19,516 bases of DNA from Planctomycetaceae bacterium (GTDB lineage Bacteria; Planctomycetota; Planctomycetia; Pirellulales; Thermoguttaceae): the NCBI GenBank assembly GCA_031256755.1, contig JAIRPZ010000312.1, positions 1 through 19,516 of the forward strand, in the 5' to 3' direction. A model generated the notes under the pieces. The model saw only the letters and a program-made list of their open reading frames with translations, ran no database searches and had not been told where the DNA came from. Shown here in pieces: positions 1-9,900 of this stretch (positions are counted from its first letter, which is position 1; each line of letters opens with the position of its first letter). A program made the translations under genes and the position numbers.

Positions 1-775
1 CTGTTTTCCCGTTGTTCTTTTCATCGTTGCCGGTTTTTTGTTCGGGCGGTTTGCCTTTCTCCGGCGGTTTCGGCTTATTCAATTCTTCATTCAATTCGAC
101 AAAACGCTTGTCAATGTAGCGGGCAACAGCAAGAATATCTTCTCTGCTCATCTTTGCACCGTTGCGGAAATGAAAACATGTATTTTGACGCATAAAAATA
201 ATTTCTGTCACCGACAGCGCAGATTCGCGAATAAAACAGAGATCGTCGCCGATTTTATCGTCTTTCACAAGCCGCATACTCGCGACATTGGCTTCAAGCG
301 TCATTGAATTATTGCAAATTTTAAGCAAGGCATAGTCGCGGCACTCGTTCAGCACCTCAAAATAGGTTACTTCGAGAGATAAATTTGAATTGTTATTTTG
401 CTCGACAGCAAATTTAACTTCAAACAAGACCGGACATAAACTATCTGGTACAGATACATTGGAACTGTTTGTAAAAACATTACCTTGAAAAAAAATACCA
501 CGGGAAGTGTGTTTTTGATATGTTCCCTCTTTCACACTGATTATTTTTAGACCATTGGGAAGATCAAATAAGTTGCCAGCGGGTACGATTCGCTTATGTT
601 CTTCAATTCTGTAAAGTTGCTTCAACGTATTAAGATTCTTACGTTCCAATATGGATGCCGAACCGACATAAATATTTTTATAGTAATCCGGATTATGCGC
701 GGGTTCCATAGCTTGACTCCCCGACATACAAATAGTCACAACAACAGTAGCGCAAAACAATAATGTCCTTATCAT
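1..775 (-). CDS. Exported protein of unknown function, C-terminus beyond the window
   Basis: The reading frame is open for 258 codons from an ATG at 775 to the left edge, so the gene is incomplete here. AAAGGA lies about six bases before the ATG, one of the better Shine-Dalgarno sites in the window. Residues 1-22 form a signal peptide (hydrophobic core LLFCATVVVTICM, likely cleavage after SQA), so the product should be exported. I do not recognise the mature domain. It carries a CFIR motif at 180-183, a stretch that looks helical (about 210-232) and a Pro/Lys/Glu-rich linker from about 233. The next gene upstream in the operon has CFIR at 182-185 followed by a similar acidic segment and linker, so the two N-terminal halves may be distant paralogues. 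The start is only 11 bases after the stop of that gene, so it is probably the last visible gene of the operon. Confidence 0.8.
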   Translation of the reverse strand, partial: MIRTLLFCATVVVTICMSGSQAMEPAHNPDYYKNIYVGSASILERKNLNTLKQLYRIEEHKRIVPAGNLFDLPNGLKIISVKEGTYQKHTSRGIFFQGNVFTNSSNVSVPDSLCPVLFEVKFAVEQNNNSNLSLEVTYFEVLNECRDYALLKICNNSMTLEANVASMRLVKDDKIGDDLCFIRESALSVTEIIFMRQNTCFHFRNGAKMSREDILAVARYIDKRFVELNEELNKPKPPEKGKPPEQKTGNDEKNNGKT

Positions 776-786
776 GTTTTTCCTTT

Positions 787-2619
787 CTAGGGTATTAAAA
801 TTGTTACAATTCCATCATTTTTATCAGTAGTCACTGTTCCGGCAGCTTTTTGCTCTGCATCAGTTGATGTATCAATCGTATCGGACAAATACGTATCAAG
901 AACAACGTCTATCGTAAGTGCACAAGCATCATACACGTATTCAGTATTGCTGCTGTCAGCCAAAACCGTAAAGGCATGGTTGCCAAATCTTGATCGCCCT
1001 TCCGATATTGTCCAATCTGAATCGACAATGGGATTAGGATCTGTTGTAAAAAAGGGATCGTTATTGTTATAAAATGGATTGTTGCATTGACCAACACCGA
1101 CCAGATTAACTTCATTGATGTATCCGAATGGTTGCATATAAACGTATTGAACGTTAATGCCAAGTATCCGCCCTAATGTATAAAGAGCGGCGGCTTGATC
1201 ATAGCAATTGACAGTGGTACTTGTCCTGTTGATGTAATCAGTCAGTTTAAAAGCACCGCCTGCCATTCCCATTCCAAACCCTGATGCTCCGCTCACTGTA
1301 TCATACGTCATTCCATGTCCGCCGTGCAGATACGTCGTCAACTGTGCGAGTGCATCTGCCGGAGTCGTTTCCTCTTTCGTATTAGCAGTTGCAATAGCAA
1401 AATCCAGTGCCGAAACCCACGGCTGCTGTTTATCGTCTCCTGTAGTATTTGCCGGATTCCAAGGACCGCTCGGCGCAGCCAGCACAGTGTAAACCGTTAT
1501 TGCGTCGGTTGTTGCAATGACCGACGTTGCCGTTGATTTTGCTGATTTTAAACCCAAACACGCCGGTTCCTTGTTGACGCGGACGGTTTGTTCTCCCCAA
1601 GCGGTGCAACAGCCGTCTTTATCAATATGGTAACAAGAAATGGTCTGATTGCCGGATTTAAAAAACTTCACCGTGTATCGTCCGTTTGCTCTTTGTGTTT
1701 GGTCTTGCGGCGGAGAAACGGAATTTTTGTTTTGATCAGAAGAAAGATCAATTACCTGCCGGATTTCGCCGCTGCTGACAACGAGACGTATCTCGGTCGG
1801 CGTGTCCCCTTTTGCGGTTCGGCGGGGAAAATCCAAAACGTATTCTTTGTTCACATCGATTTGCGTCAAAGATAGAAGCGTGATATTCAGCGTCTTTAAC
1901 TCTTGCTTCTCCTCCGTTTTCAATTTTTCCACCGGCGGCGTTTTGAGGTACAGATCAATACGCCAAGCCGTTTCCAGCGGATCTGAACTGCCGGTACACC
2001 GTTTAGGAAGATATGTTTTTTCATCGAAATCAAAGTAGCCGGTACATATAACCAGACAGTTTCCGCGAATGAAGCAGACATAATTGCTCGGATCCTCTTC
2101 CCATAAGCCGAATTTCCGTTCGTATGAAAAGTTACCAATAACTTCATTTTTGTATTCTGCAAAAAACCTGTTGTGCGGGATCAATTCGTATCTGCGAGCC
2201 ATGTTGATGATTGCGGCACTAGTTCCGATCGGAGGATCAGGTATCAAACAATATTCAAATGCTTTTTTCGCATATTGAGGTTCCGCATAAATACGGATGT
2301 CGGCTGTTTTATTACTGCTTTCGGCAATAGTATCACCGAAATAGCGTGATCCTATGTATTGCATTGGAGTCGGTGCAGAGGGGAGTCCATACCAGTTTTC
2401 CTGTTTATTTTTCCTGCCGCAGATATTGTCCGGCAGCAATCTTTCCGGTGAGGCAATAATAACATAGGTAAACGGCTGCTCCTGTAAAGAGATTTGCAGT
2501 GCATTCAGAAACTCTTTCCGAGTTTTTGGCTGCTGCCTATCAGCCTTTTTACCTTCCTCGGCAAGAGAAAAAAAGGGCAGTATAAAGAAAACAGCAAAAA
2601 TCCTGATAATGTATGCCAT
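787..2619 (-). CDS. Exported transglutaminase-like protein
   Basis: A 610-residue exported protein. Residues 1-20 are a signal peptide (core IIRIFAVFFILPFFSLA). Residues 21 to about 250 are an unrecognised Cys-containing region with CFIR at 182-185. About 312-349 resembles a PKD-like beta-sandwich strand pattern. From 370 the protein has the segment TTDAITVYTVLAAPSG, shared exactly with the preceding gene, and then a transglutaminase/papain-like C-terminal domain. The candidate triad is Cys472 (VNCYDQAAALYTLGRILG), His548 (FGNHAFTV) and Asp564 (VYDACA), in the order and spacing usual for the transglutaminase-like superfamily. The helix after the Cys and the Gly-Ile-Asn-Val strand also fit. 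Whether it cross-links, deamidates or cleaves proteins cannot be told. Its ATG overlaps the stop of the upstream gene (TAATG), which suggests translational coupling and matched production. Confidence 0.85.
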   Translation of the reverse strand: MAYIIRIFAVFFILPFFSLAEEGKKADRQQPKTRKEFLNALQISLQEQPFTYVIIASPERLLPDNICGRKNKQENWYGLPSAPTPMQYIGSRYFGDTIAESSNKTADIRIYAEPQYAKKAFEYCLIPDPPIGTSAAIINMARRYELIPHNRFFAEYKNEVIGNFSYERKFGLWEEDPSNYVCFIRGNCLVICTGYFDFDEKTYLPKRCTGSSDPLETAWRIDLYLKTPPVEKLKTEEKQELKTLNITLLSLTQIDVNKEYVLDFPRRTAKGDTPTEIRLVVSSGEIRQVIDLSSDQNKNSVSPPQDQTQRANGRYTVKFFKSGNQTISCYHIDKDGCCTAWGEQTVRVNKEPACLGLKSAKSTATSVIATTDAITVYTVLAAPSGPWNPANTTGDDKQQPWVSALDFAIATANTKEETTPADALAQLTTYLHGGHGMTYDTVSGASGFGMGMAGGAFKLTDYINRTSTTVNCYDQAAALYTLGRILGINVQYVYMQPFGYINEVNLVGVGQCNNPFYNNNDPFFTTDPNPIVDSDWTISEGRSRFGNHAFTVLADSSNTEYVYDACALTIDVVLDTYLSDTIDTSTDAEQKAAGTVTTDKNDGIVTILIP

Positions 2620-5528
2620 TAGTCAATCCTCCCAACATTCATGAACACATGATTGAAAAAACCAAACGCAATAATCGGATCAACAGCGAGCAAACTACTA
2701 TAGCTATTCGCTCCCGAAAAATTCATGACGGTCGGAATTTCCCATGAATTCGTTGCCGGATTAAAAACCTTTAAGCAAGCATCATAGACAGGATTGTTTT
2801 CAATCTGACTTCCACGCCACGCAACCGCATGGTATGTCCATGTTTTGGAAACAGGCTGATTAGTACCGATAGGAATAATATCATTTGTTTCCAGTGTCGG
2901 TGAAGTATTGGGGATAGATTGCGATGTTGTACCTGTTAGCACCATTACGTTTAAACTATCTCCCAGAAGATTTGACAGTATAGCAACTCCCCAAGCCATA
3001 TCAGCACAACCGACTGTAACCGGAATCGGATTTGGATGCGTTAATTGATTACAGAATGAACTTAAATTGAAATAACTGGATGCTGCATTTACGATGTAAA
3101 CCATTGGACCGCTCGGCTCATAACGAAATTTGCCGCCCATATAGAGTACTTCCGTTATTTTCGAACTTGCAATTGCTGTATTAGTAATTCCTTTACACCA
3201 ACCATTGCCGGTAAGCAAATCCAAAACACTGATCCACGGCTGCATTTTATTGTCGGCAGCAGGATAAGGGTAATCAGGAGTAAGCGTAGTGTCAGACATG
3301 TCCCAAACACCGCTTGGTGCCGCCAGCACTGTATAGACGGTTATTGCGTCAGTCGTTGCAGCAACCGTGGTTTCCACGGACTTACCCTTGATCTTGCTGA
3401 CATTAAACGTGAAGGATCCGGTTTCCTTGTTGATGCCGTTGAATGTATTTGACTTCGCCTCGAACTCAACGAAACCGTCTACACCGGCAAGTTGTTTTGA
3501 TGTATTGTTTTTCGCGGACGATGTTGATACGCCGCTATTGTTTAGCGTTACGGTCTGTTTTTTCAAGCCGCCGATTGCTAAGTCCGCCGCGTTCGCCTCG
3601 ATCTCAATTTCCACGTTATTGGGCAGTTGCATGGAAGTTACAATGCGGACATAAACACTAACATCTTTATCGGCAAGATAGAGAACTTCTTTCTTACCGA
3701 AATCGCCGTTAGGGACAGGTTGCCATTGCGCGGCATCCGTTGTTCCCCGGTATTCTGGTGCCTGCCGTTCCGTGTTTGCCGTTCCGCTTTCGCGGATATT
3801 TAACCCATCACTGCCGTCGTTATCTGTACGATCATAGTTGAATGCCATATCAACCATGATGGAGAAAACGCTGTATGATGTCCAATCGGTAAAGTCGCCG
3901 ACCGTGATCGATACCTTCCCGCCGCCGACAATATTACTGTCGGATACGCCGTATACCTCAACGATACCGGCCGCAACTTTTTTGTTTTGGTCAATGTGGT
4001 CGGATTCAAACGTGCAGACAACGCCCCCTTCGCCGGAAAACATCAGCGCATAACTTCCGGCAAGTTCATCAATCCATGCGTAATATTCGGCATTATCCCC
4101 CGTGCCGCGCAGAAGAAGCGTTCCGGTATTATTGTCCGCTCCGCTGTCACCATGCCTTGCCATATAATCGTCATGGTCAATGTCGCCGTCATTATCTACG
4201 TCAGAAATAACCGCAGCAAATGCCCCGTCCCGGATTTCGACAGCAGCAATAAGATCATTGCCGAAAGCATTCCAGTTTCCCTTGTCCGTCCATGCAATAT
4301 GGGTAATGCGGAACAGGGCTTTTTCGCCGATGTCCTCTTTTGCCGTTTTTCCTTCGGTATTGAACGGATCAAACAACTCCGCCTCGTCTTCCCAATCGAA
4401 TTCCGGCAGAAGACGTAACTGCGTTTCTTCCGAACCGGCTTGTATCGTTACGGTATAAACATTGCCGGAACGCGGCACATATTCCCATTGCTGACTTGAC
4501 GAATTGAAATACTTCAGGGCAAAATCACCCGCCGAAGCACTATGCAGGACAGTTGTATCCAGCGTTAACGCCACCTCAATCTGTTTCGACCAATCCGGCT
4601 CGATCAGACCGGCATAGGCATACGTTCTTGTGACGGAAAATTCGGCATAATCCTGCGGCACGCTGCTCATCCGCTCGGTCGCCGTAAGATTCGGCTCCGC
4701 CTCAATATTGATTTTCCATTCGTTGCCCGGATTTTCCAGCACACCGTTCAATATTGCCACAGAACTGATCGTCCCGCCGAAAATACGCTGATCGGAAGAC
4801 GTTCCGTGCCTGCCGACATACCACGCATCCTGCACTCCGTTAGAACGGACATCAAGATTGCCGATTCCATTCGCCGGAGTGTACGTTTCCGTATCTTTTA
4901 ACTCGCCGTTGAGGTAAAGTTTCCAACTCGTGCCGTCATAAGTTGCCATGACGTTGTACCAAGTATTCGCCGAGACATCCGTTTCGGCTAAATGATTTTC
5001 CCACGTGTCCCAATAACCGAATTGCAGTTTGCCGTCCCGGATTCGCAGAAACACTTCCGCGCCGCTGTTATTTTCGCTGTCATGGCACAAAATATAGTGC
5101 CAACCGGCTGTCGAATCGACGTTGAACCGTGCGGCAAAAGTAAACGTTGTTAACGAATCCAATGCGGCGGTATTGGTGATTTCGTAGCAGTGATTATTGC
5201 TGTTATTGATGACGGAAGTTCCGGCGGCATCAAGATTTGCCGAATAAGCAACACCGGGCAGGGCGGAAGAGGATTGCGGCGAAGAAAGCGTTTGCAGAGG
5301 GACGGCATTTTGATAAGCACTGTATTCAATGTACGAATCGCAGGGATTTTCCGGTGCTTCGTAATAAATGTCATCGTTGTCGATGGGTGTGCCGGAGAGA
5401 AAATCCCGGCTTTCCAATTCTTCGATCCGGCAAATGTGAAATTTGTTATTCCGCTGTTCTTCGGGGGATTCTTCCCGTTCGGCAAAAAAATTACGGACAA
5501 TACGGACAAGAGAGGAAAGAACGGACAT
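2619..5528 (-). CDS. Large surface protein: LEPR-XLL-like motif, LamG, EF-hand and transglutaminase-like domain
   Basis: Numbered from the ATG at 5528 (969 residues). The frame is open to a GTG at 5582 that would add 18 residues; the ATG gives the usual layout of LEPR-XLL-type planctomycete proteins, with EELESRDFLSG at 35-45. Domains in order: LamG/concanavalin-like jellyroll at about 97-277 (WYNVMATYDGTSWKLYLNG, then WYVGRHG); a Calx-beta-like stretch at about 294-384; a canonical EF-hand/dockerin-like calcium loop DVDNDGDIDHDD at 443-454; further beta-rich modules; TTDAITVYTVLAAPSG at 725-740; and a C-terminal transglutaminase-like domain with Cys841 (TVGCADMAWG), His900 (TYHAVAW) and Asp916 (VYDACLKVF). 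It is first of the two transglutaminase-like genes and overlaps the second by one base. LamG suggests glycan or protein binding at the surface. The substrate is unknown. Confidence 0.85.
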   Translation of the reverse strand: MSVLSSLVRIVRNFFAEREESPEEQRNNKFHICRIEELESRDFLSGTPIDNDDIYYEAPENPCDSYIEYSAYQNAVPLQTLSSPQSSSALPGVAYSANLDAAGTSVINNSNNHCYEITNTAALDSLTTFTFAARFNVDSTAGWHYILCHDSENNSGAEVFLRIRDGKLQFGYWDTWENHLAETDVSANTWYNVMATYDGTSWKLYLNGELKDTETYTPANGIGNLDVRSNGVQDAWYVGRHGTSSDQRIFGGTISSVAILNGVLENPGNEWKINIEAEPNLTATERMSSVPQDYAEFSVTRTYAYAGLIEPDWSKQIEVALTLDTTVLHSASAGDFALKYFNSSSQQWEYVPRSGNVYTVTIQAGSEETQLRLLPEFDWEDEAELFDPFNTEGKTAKEDIGEKALFRITHIAWTDKGNWNAFGNDLIAAVEIRDGAFAAVISDVDNDGDIDHDDYMARHGDSGADNNTGTLLLRGTGDNAEYYAWIDELAGSYALMFSGEGGVVCTFESDHIDQNKKVAAGIVEVYGVSDSNIVGGGKVSITVGDFTDWTSYSVFSIMVDMAFNYDRTDNDGSDGLNIRESGTANTERQAPEYRGTTDAAQWQPVPNGDFGKKEVLYLADKDVSVYVRIVTSMQLPNNVEIEIEANAADLAIGGLKKQTVTLNNSGVSTSSAKNNTSKQLAGVDGFVEFEAKSNTFNGINKETGSFTFNVSKIKGKSVETTVAATTDAITVYTVLAAPSGVWDMSDTTLTPDYPYPAADNKMQPWISVLDLLTGNGWCKGITNTAIASSKITEVLYMGGKFRYEPSGPMVYIVNAASSYFNLSSFCNQLTHPNPIPVTVGCADMAWGVAILSNLLGDSLNVMVLTGTTSQSIPNTSPTLETNDIIPIGTNQPVSKTWTYHAVAWRGSQIENNPVYDACLKVFNPATNSWEIPTVMNFSGANSYSSLLAVDPIIAFGFFNHVFMNVGRID

Positions 5529-5618
5529 AGCTGTTGGAGGGGAAATCTTGAGAAAAAACCATACCGCCCGTAATTTTATCACAATCCAAAAAAACGGAAA
5601 GGGGGGAAGGGGCAGATA

Positions 5619-6797
5619 CTACCGGAGCATATTTTGCCGGATACCGGCAGAGAAGTATTCGAGATCGCCGTATTTTTCCACAAGCCAATTGACCTTGGCG
5701 TTTTCTTTGGTTTCCTTAAATGTTTTCGTCTTCACCGCCATCAGTTTCAAATCGAACAGATAATTGTCCAGCAAACCCGGAATGACTGTCCGGTATTCCC
5801 GCGGCACGGACTGCGGTCGTCCTTTATTGATGTGCGCAATCAGATTCGTGACACAACTGTTTGCGAGCGGATGGTAAAATTCCGGTTTGACTGCTAATTT
5901 ATTGGCACGCTGTAATGCGTCCACAAACATGGCACGCACCTCTTTCGGTTCAAATTTAAGACGGTAAATATACACATCGTTATTGTGAGCATCCGTTCCC
6001 AAACGGATCATGTCCCGTTCATCCGCGAAAACGTAAATCAGTTCAAACTGCCGCAGTCCCGCCCCAAGAGGATCATATTTTTCGTTTTCTTCATACCGGG
6101 CTTCAATCGACAGTGCCAGTTGTCGGCCGTCTGCAAATCCGAAACTGGATTCAACGTGTGCCAGCCGGGGCGTTCCGCGAAACGGCACCATAATCAGATC
6201 GATTGTCCGAATGTCCTCTAAATTAAACGTTGCATCGTAGTACCGGGTTGTGTACTTTTCGGCACTCTCATATTTTGAGTACCGGACATTGCGGACAGTA
6301 ACCCAATTGCCTTTGAAATCCGCCGTTTGTAAAACGGCGTGGTTTTGCGACCATTTCCGGTGATTGCTGGGTCTAAACTCGCCGGCAACGGCTTGCAGCA
6401 GCGTGGGACGTACTGCCGGCGGTGCCGGAGAAACGGCAGCGGTTCGGTTTTGCGGCGGGTCTTGCAATAATAAACGGCTCGGCGGAGGCGGAGTTTTTGC
6501 CGGAACGGATTCCGGCGATGCGGGTACCGGCTGCGTATCGGAGACCAAGCGGTAGGTGCCGTTCGGTTCGCGTGTGCGGACGGCAAATTCCTGTATATTC
6601 CAAGGGCGGTACAAATCGGGACTTGCCAGACCGACCGGAACGGCTGCGGACAGCGCGGATTCCGGTTGTGCCGGGAGCGGATTATTGGCGGTCATTGGCG
6701 ATGCCGGCGGCAAATGATGCGGCTGCGCAACGCAGCCGGACCCGCCCAGCAGCAGGCAAAAAGCGAATCCGGCGTGGAATCGAAGACACAAAGACAT
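5619..6797 (-). CDS. DUF4105 lipoprotein
   Basis: A 392-residue protein. The N-terminus is a lipoprotein-like signal (LLLGGSGC, acceptor Cys22). Gly at -3 of the lipobox is atypical, so lipidation is likely but not certain. Residues 23 to about 140 are a Pro/Ala-rich linker. About 165-352 matches DUF4105, with the family pattern WVTVRNVRY, AHVESSFGF, LSIEARYEE, ELIYVFADERD and PEFYHPLANSCVTNL. His214 and Cys315 are the conserved pair expected of a thiol catalyst. As I recall, this Pfam family has been renamed after Lnb, a lipoprotein N-acyltransferase of Bacteroidota whose periplasmic domain it is. This protein lacks the multi-spanning membrane part, so that function cannot simply be transferred. 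It is the first gene of the operon; the next frame begins 36-90 bases downstream. No Shine-Dalgarno site is visible before the ATG. Confidence 0.8.
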   Translation of the reverse strand: MSLCLRFHAGFAFCLLLGGSGCVAQPHHLPPASPMTANNPLPAQPESALSAAVPVGLASPDLYRPWNIQEFAVRTREPNGTYRLVSDTQPVPASPESVPAKTPPPPSRLLLQDPPQNRTAAVSPAPPAVRPTLLQAVAGEFRPSNHRKWSQNHAVLQTADFKGNWVTVRNVRYSKYESAEKYTTRYYDATFNLEDIRTIDLIMVPFRGTPRLAHVESSFGFADGRQLALSIEARYEENEKYDPLGAGLRQFELIYVFADERDMIRLGTDAHNNDVYIYRLKFEPKEVRAMFVDALQRANKLAVKPEFYHPLANSCVTNLIAHINKGRPQSVPREYRTVIPGLLDNYLFDLKLMAVKTKTFKETKENAKVNWLVEKYGDLEYFSAGIRQNMLR

Positions 6798-6859
6798 CAG
6801 GGCGGATCATAAGGATTTTGCCGAAAAGGAGCAATAGCAAAAATAAACCGCCGCCCGTC

Positions 6860-6887
6860 TTGCATTTGCTTTTTTTTCTGTTATCAT
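6860..6887 (+). promoter_or_regulatory. Possible sigma70-type promoter of the M16 peptidase gene
   Basis: TTGCAT (6860-6865), 16 bases, then TATCAT (6882-6887). The -10 lies inside a perfect palindrome, GTTAT-C-ATAAC (6880-6890), so TATGAT is present on the other strand for the divergent DUF4105 operon. A clear minus-strand -35 is not seen. Transcription would begin near 6894, giving a leader of about 34 bases. Confidence 0.35.
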
Positions 6888-6927
6888 AACCGGCTGTGTA
6901 TGGAAATACTTTTAACAGATATTCACA

Positions 6928-9900
6928 ATGAATTCAACGATGAAACGGATTTTACTTTTCCTGTCCCTGACCTTCGCCTTAATTTTCGCCGCAAGATTCC
7001 TTTGCGCTCAAACCAATCCGACAAAAACGATGACCGAAAAAAAAGCCCCGCAGCACCCGAACTGGAAACTCCAATGGACGCAAACCGTTGACGAAATCAA
7101 GTCAACCGCCTATATGTTTCAGCACGAAAAGTCCGGTGCGCCGCTGCTCTATCTTGCCAACGAAGACGACAACAAGGTCTTCTGCATCGCTTTTCGGACA
7201 CCGCCGACCGACAGTTCCGGGATCGCCCATATCATGGAACACTCCGCTCTCTGCGGCAGCGAACGCTTCCCCTCCAAAGAACCCTTTGTCGATCTGCTCA
7301 AAGGTTCACTCCAAACATTCCTGAATGCTTTTACTTCCGACGACCGGACAATGTATCCCGTTGCCAGCCGGAATGACAAAGATTTCCAGAACCTGATGAC
7401 GGTTTATCTCGATGCCGTTTTTTTTCCGAATGTGAAAAAGATTCCCGAAATCCTGATGCAGGAGGGTTGGCATTACGAAGTCGATGCCGAAGGAAATCTC
7501 ACCTACAACGGCATCGTTTATAACGAAATGAAAGGCGTGTATTCCTCGCCGCAAAGCGTACTGTACCGGACGATTCAGAAATCCATGTATCCCGGTTCGA
7601 CTTACGCCAACGATTCCGGCGGAAATCCCGATGATATTCCCCGTCTGACACAGGAAAAATTTGCCGCTTTTCACGACAAGTTTTACCACCCGTCCAATTC
7701 GCTGATTTACCTTTACGGCAACGGCAGCATCGAAAAGCACCTTGATTTTCTCGACAAAGAATTTTTGAGCCGGTTCCGCAAACAGACCGTCGATGCCGCA
7801 ACGAAACCGCAGCCGGAGTTTGCCGGACCAATTGATATTACTGCGGAATATGCGGTGGACGAAGGGACAGCAACCGCAGGCAAAACGTTTTTAAGTATGA
7901 ACTATCTTTTGCCGACCGACCTCGATAATGCCGAGCGGAGTTACGGTATGGATCTGCTCACCTATATTTTGGTGGACAGCGAAGCGGGACAACTTCGGCG
8001 TGCCTTGCTTGATGCCGGTATCGGTCTTGATGTCGATGCGTCCTTTGACAGTTCGATATTGCAGCCATGCTTTTCGATTGTTGTGCAGGAATCCGATCCC
8101 GACAAGAAAGAAAAATTTCTCGAAGTGCTGAACACAACGCTCAAAAAACTTGCCGACGGCGGACTTGACCGAAAAATTGTGGAAGGGGCAATCAGCCGCA
8201 CCGAATTCACTCTTCGGGAATTTCAGGTTTCCGGTTATCCGAAAGGGCTGGTACTGAATATGAACGTGCTGGAAACATGGGCTTACGGCGGCGATCCGCT
8301 GAAACATCTCCGGTTTGAACCGGTGCTGCAAAAATTCTATGCCGACCTCAATCATGCCAAGCCGCACAAGTTATATTTCGAGACCCTCATCCAGAAATAT
8401 CTGCTGGACAATCCGTCGCGCGGATTTGTGATGCTGAAACCGAAACCCGGTTTGGAAAAGGAAAACGCCGATAAACTGGCGGCAAAACTTGCGGAAATTA
8501 AGGCAAAACTTTCGCCGGAACAATTGGACACCATCAAAAAACAGCAGCAAATCCTGAAAGACCGGCAATCCTCGCCGGACAAACCGGAAGACGTTGCCAA
8601 AATTCCGCAACTCGCCCTTTCCGACGTGGATAAAAAAGCAGAAGAAGTGCCGTTTGCGGAAACCAAGTCAACCGTTCCTATCGTCAACATTGACGTTGAC
8701 ACGAACAAAATCGTTTATGTAACGATATTGTTTGAACTCACTCCTTGGAAAGAATCGCCGGCAATGCTCTCCTTTTTTTCCGATGTTCTCGGCAGATTTG
8801 ATACGGAAAATTATTCCTACGCCGATTTGAATACCGAAATTGACATGCACACCGGCGGCATCGGCACCGGCTTGTCCGTTTCGCCGATCGAAGGGGAAAC
8901 GGATAAGTTCAAACTCCATTTTTCGGTGCGGGTCAAAACAACGCTGCCGAAATTGGAAAAAGGTCTCGAACTCGTTCATGAAATTCTGACGAAAACAAAG
9001 TTTGCAGACACTGCCCGGCTGAAAGAAATCGTGCAGGAATACCGTGCCGGTATGGCACAATCGCTGATGTCGGCGGGCAACCGCTGTTCATTCCCGCTTG
9101 TCCGGTCGGCATCCTATTTTTCACCGATCAACAAGTATCACGAATTCACCGACGGTTTGGAATATTACAAATTCCTCGTTGATCTCGAAAAGAACTTTGA
9201 CGCAAAAAGCGGAGAATTTGCCGGAACATTGCAGCGGTTTGCCGACAGTCATTTCTCGCTCTTTGCACAATCAAACGGACAAATTTTCGTCACGGTTCCG
9301 AAAGAACAATTTGATAAGGGTGTCCGTGCATCGCTGCAAAAGTTTGCGGCAAAATTCCCCGAAGAGAAACAGTCGGATTTGACGATGCCGCAGATTCCGA
9401 AACTGGAACAGTTAAACGAAGCGGTCGTCATTCCGTCAAAGGTTCAGTATGTTGTCAAAACGGCGGATTACCGGAAATCGGGCTTTGCCTATTCCGGCAA
9501 GATGCTGGTGCTGACGAATGTTTTGCGGACGGGCTACCTTTGGAACAATGTCCGGGTGCAGGGCGGTGCTTACGGCGGCGGCTTTTCGGCAGGACGCAGC
9601 GGTGTGTTTTCGCTTTGGTCGTACCGTGATCCGCATTTGAAGCGGACAGTGGACATTTACGAAGGCATTGCCGATTACTTGGAGAAACTCGAATTGTCGG
9701 AAGAGGAATTAACGAAGGCAAAGATAGCGACGATCGGGGCGTTGGATAAGCCGCTGACACCTGCGGAAAAAGGGGGGCGCGTTGCCGGTATGCTGCTGTC
9801 AGGATTGACGCAGGCGGACATTCAAAAAGAACGGGACGAGGTATTATCCACAACGGTAGAGGATTTGCGTCAATTTGCGCCGATGTTCCGGGACGGAATG

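Noticed and set aside
5583..5618. Purine-rich GGAAAGGGGGGAAGGGG run between the DUF4105 and LamG genes as a ribosome binding site or slippage tract
   Set aside because: The neighbouring genes are on the minus strand, where this run is pyrimidine-rich, so it cannot act as a Shine-Dalgarno site for them. It lies outside any frame, so a length change would not alter a protein.
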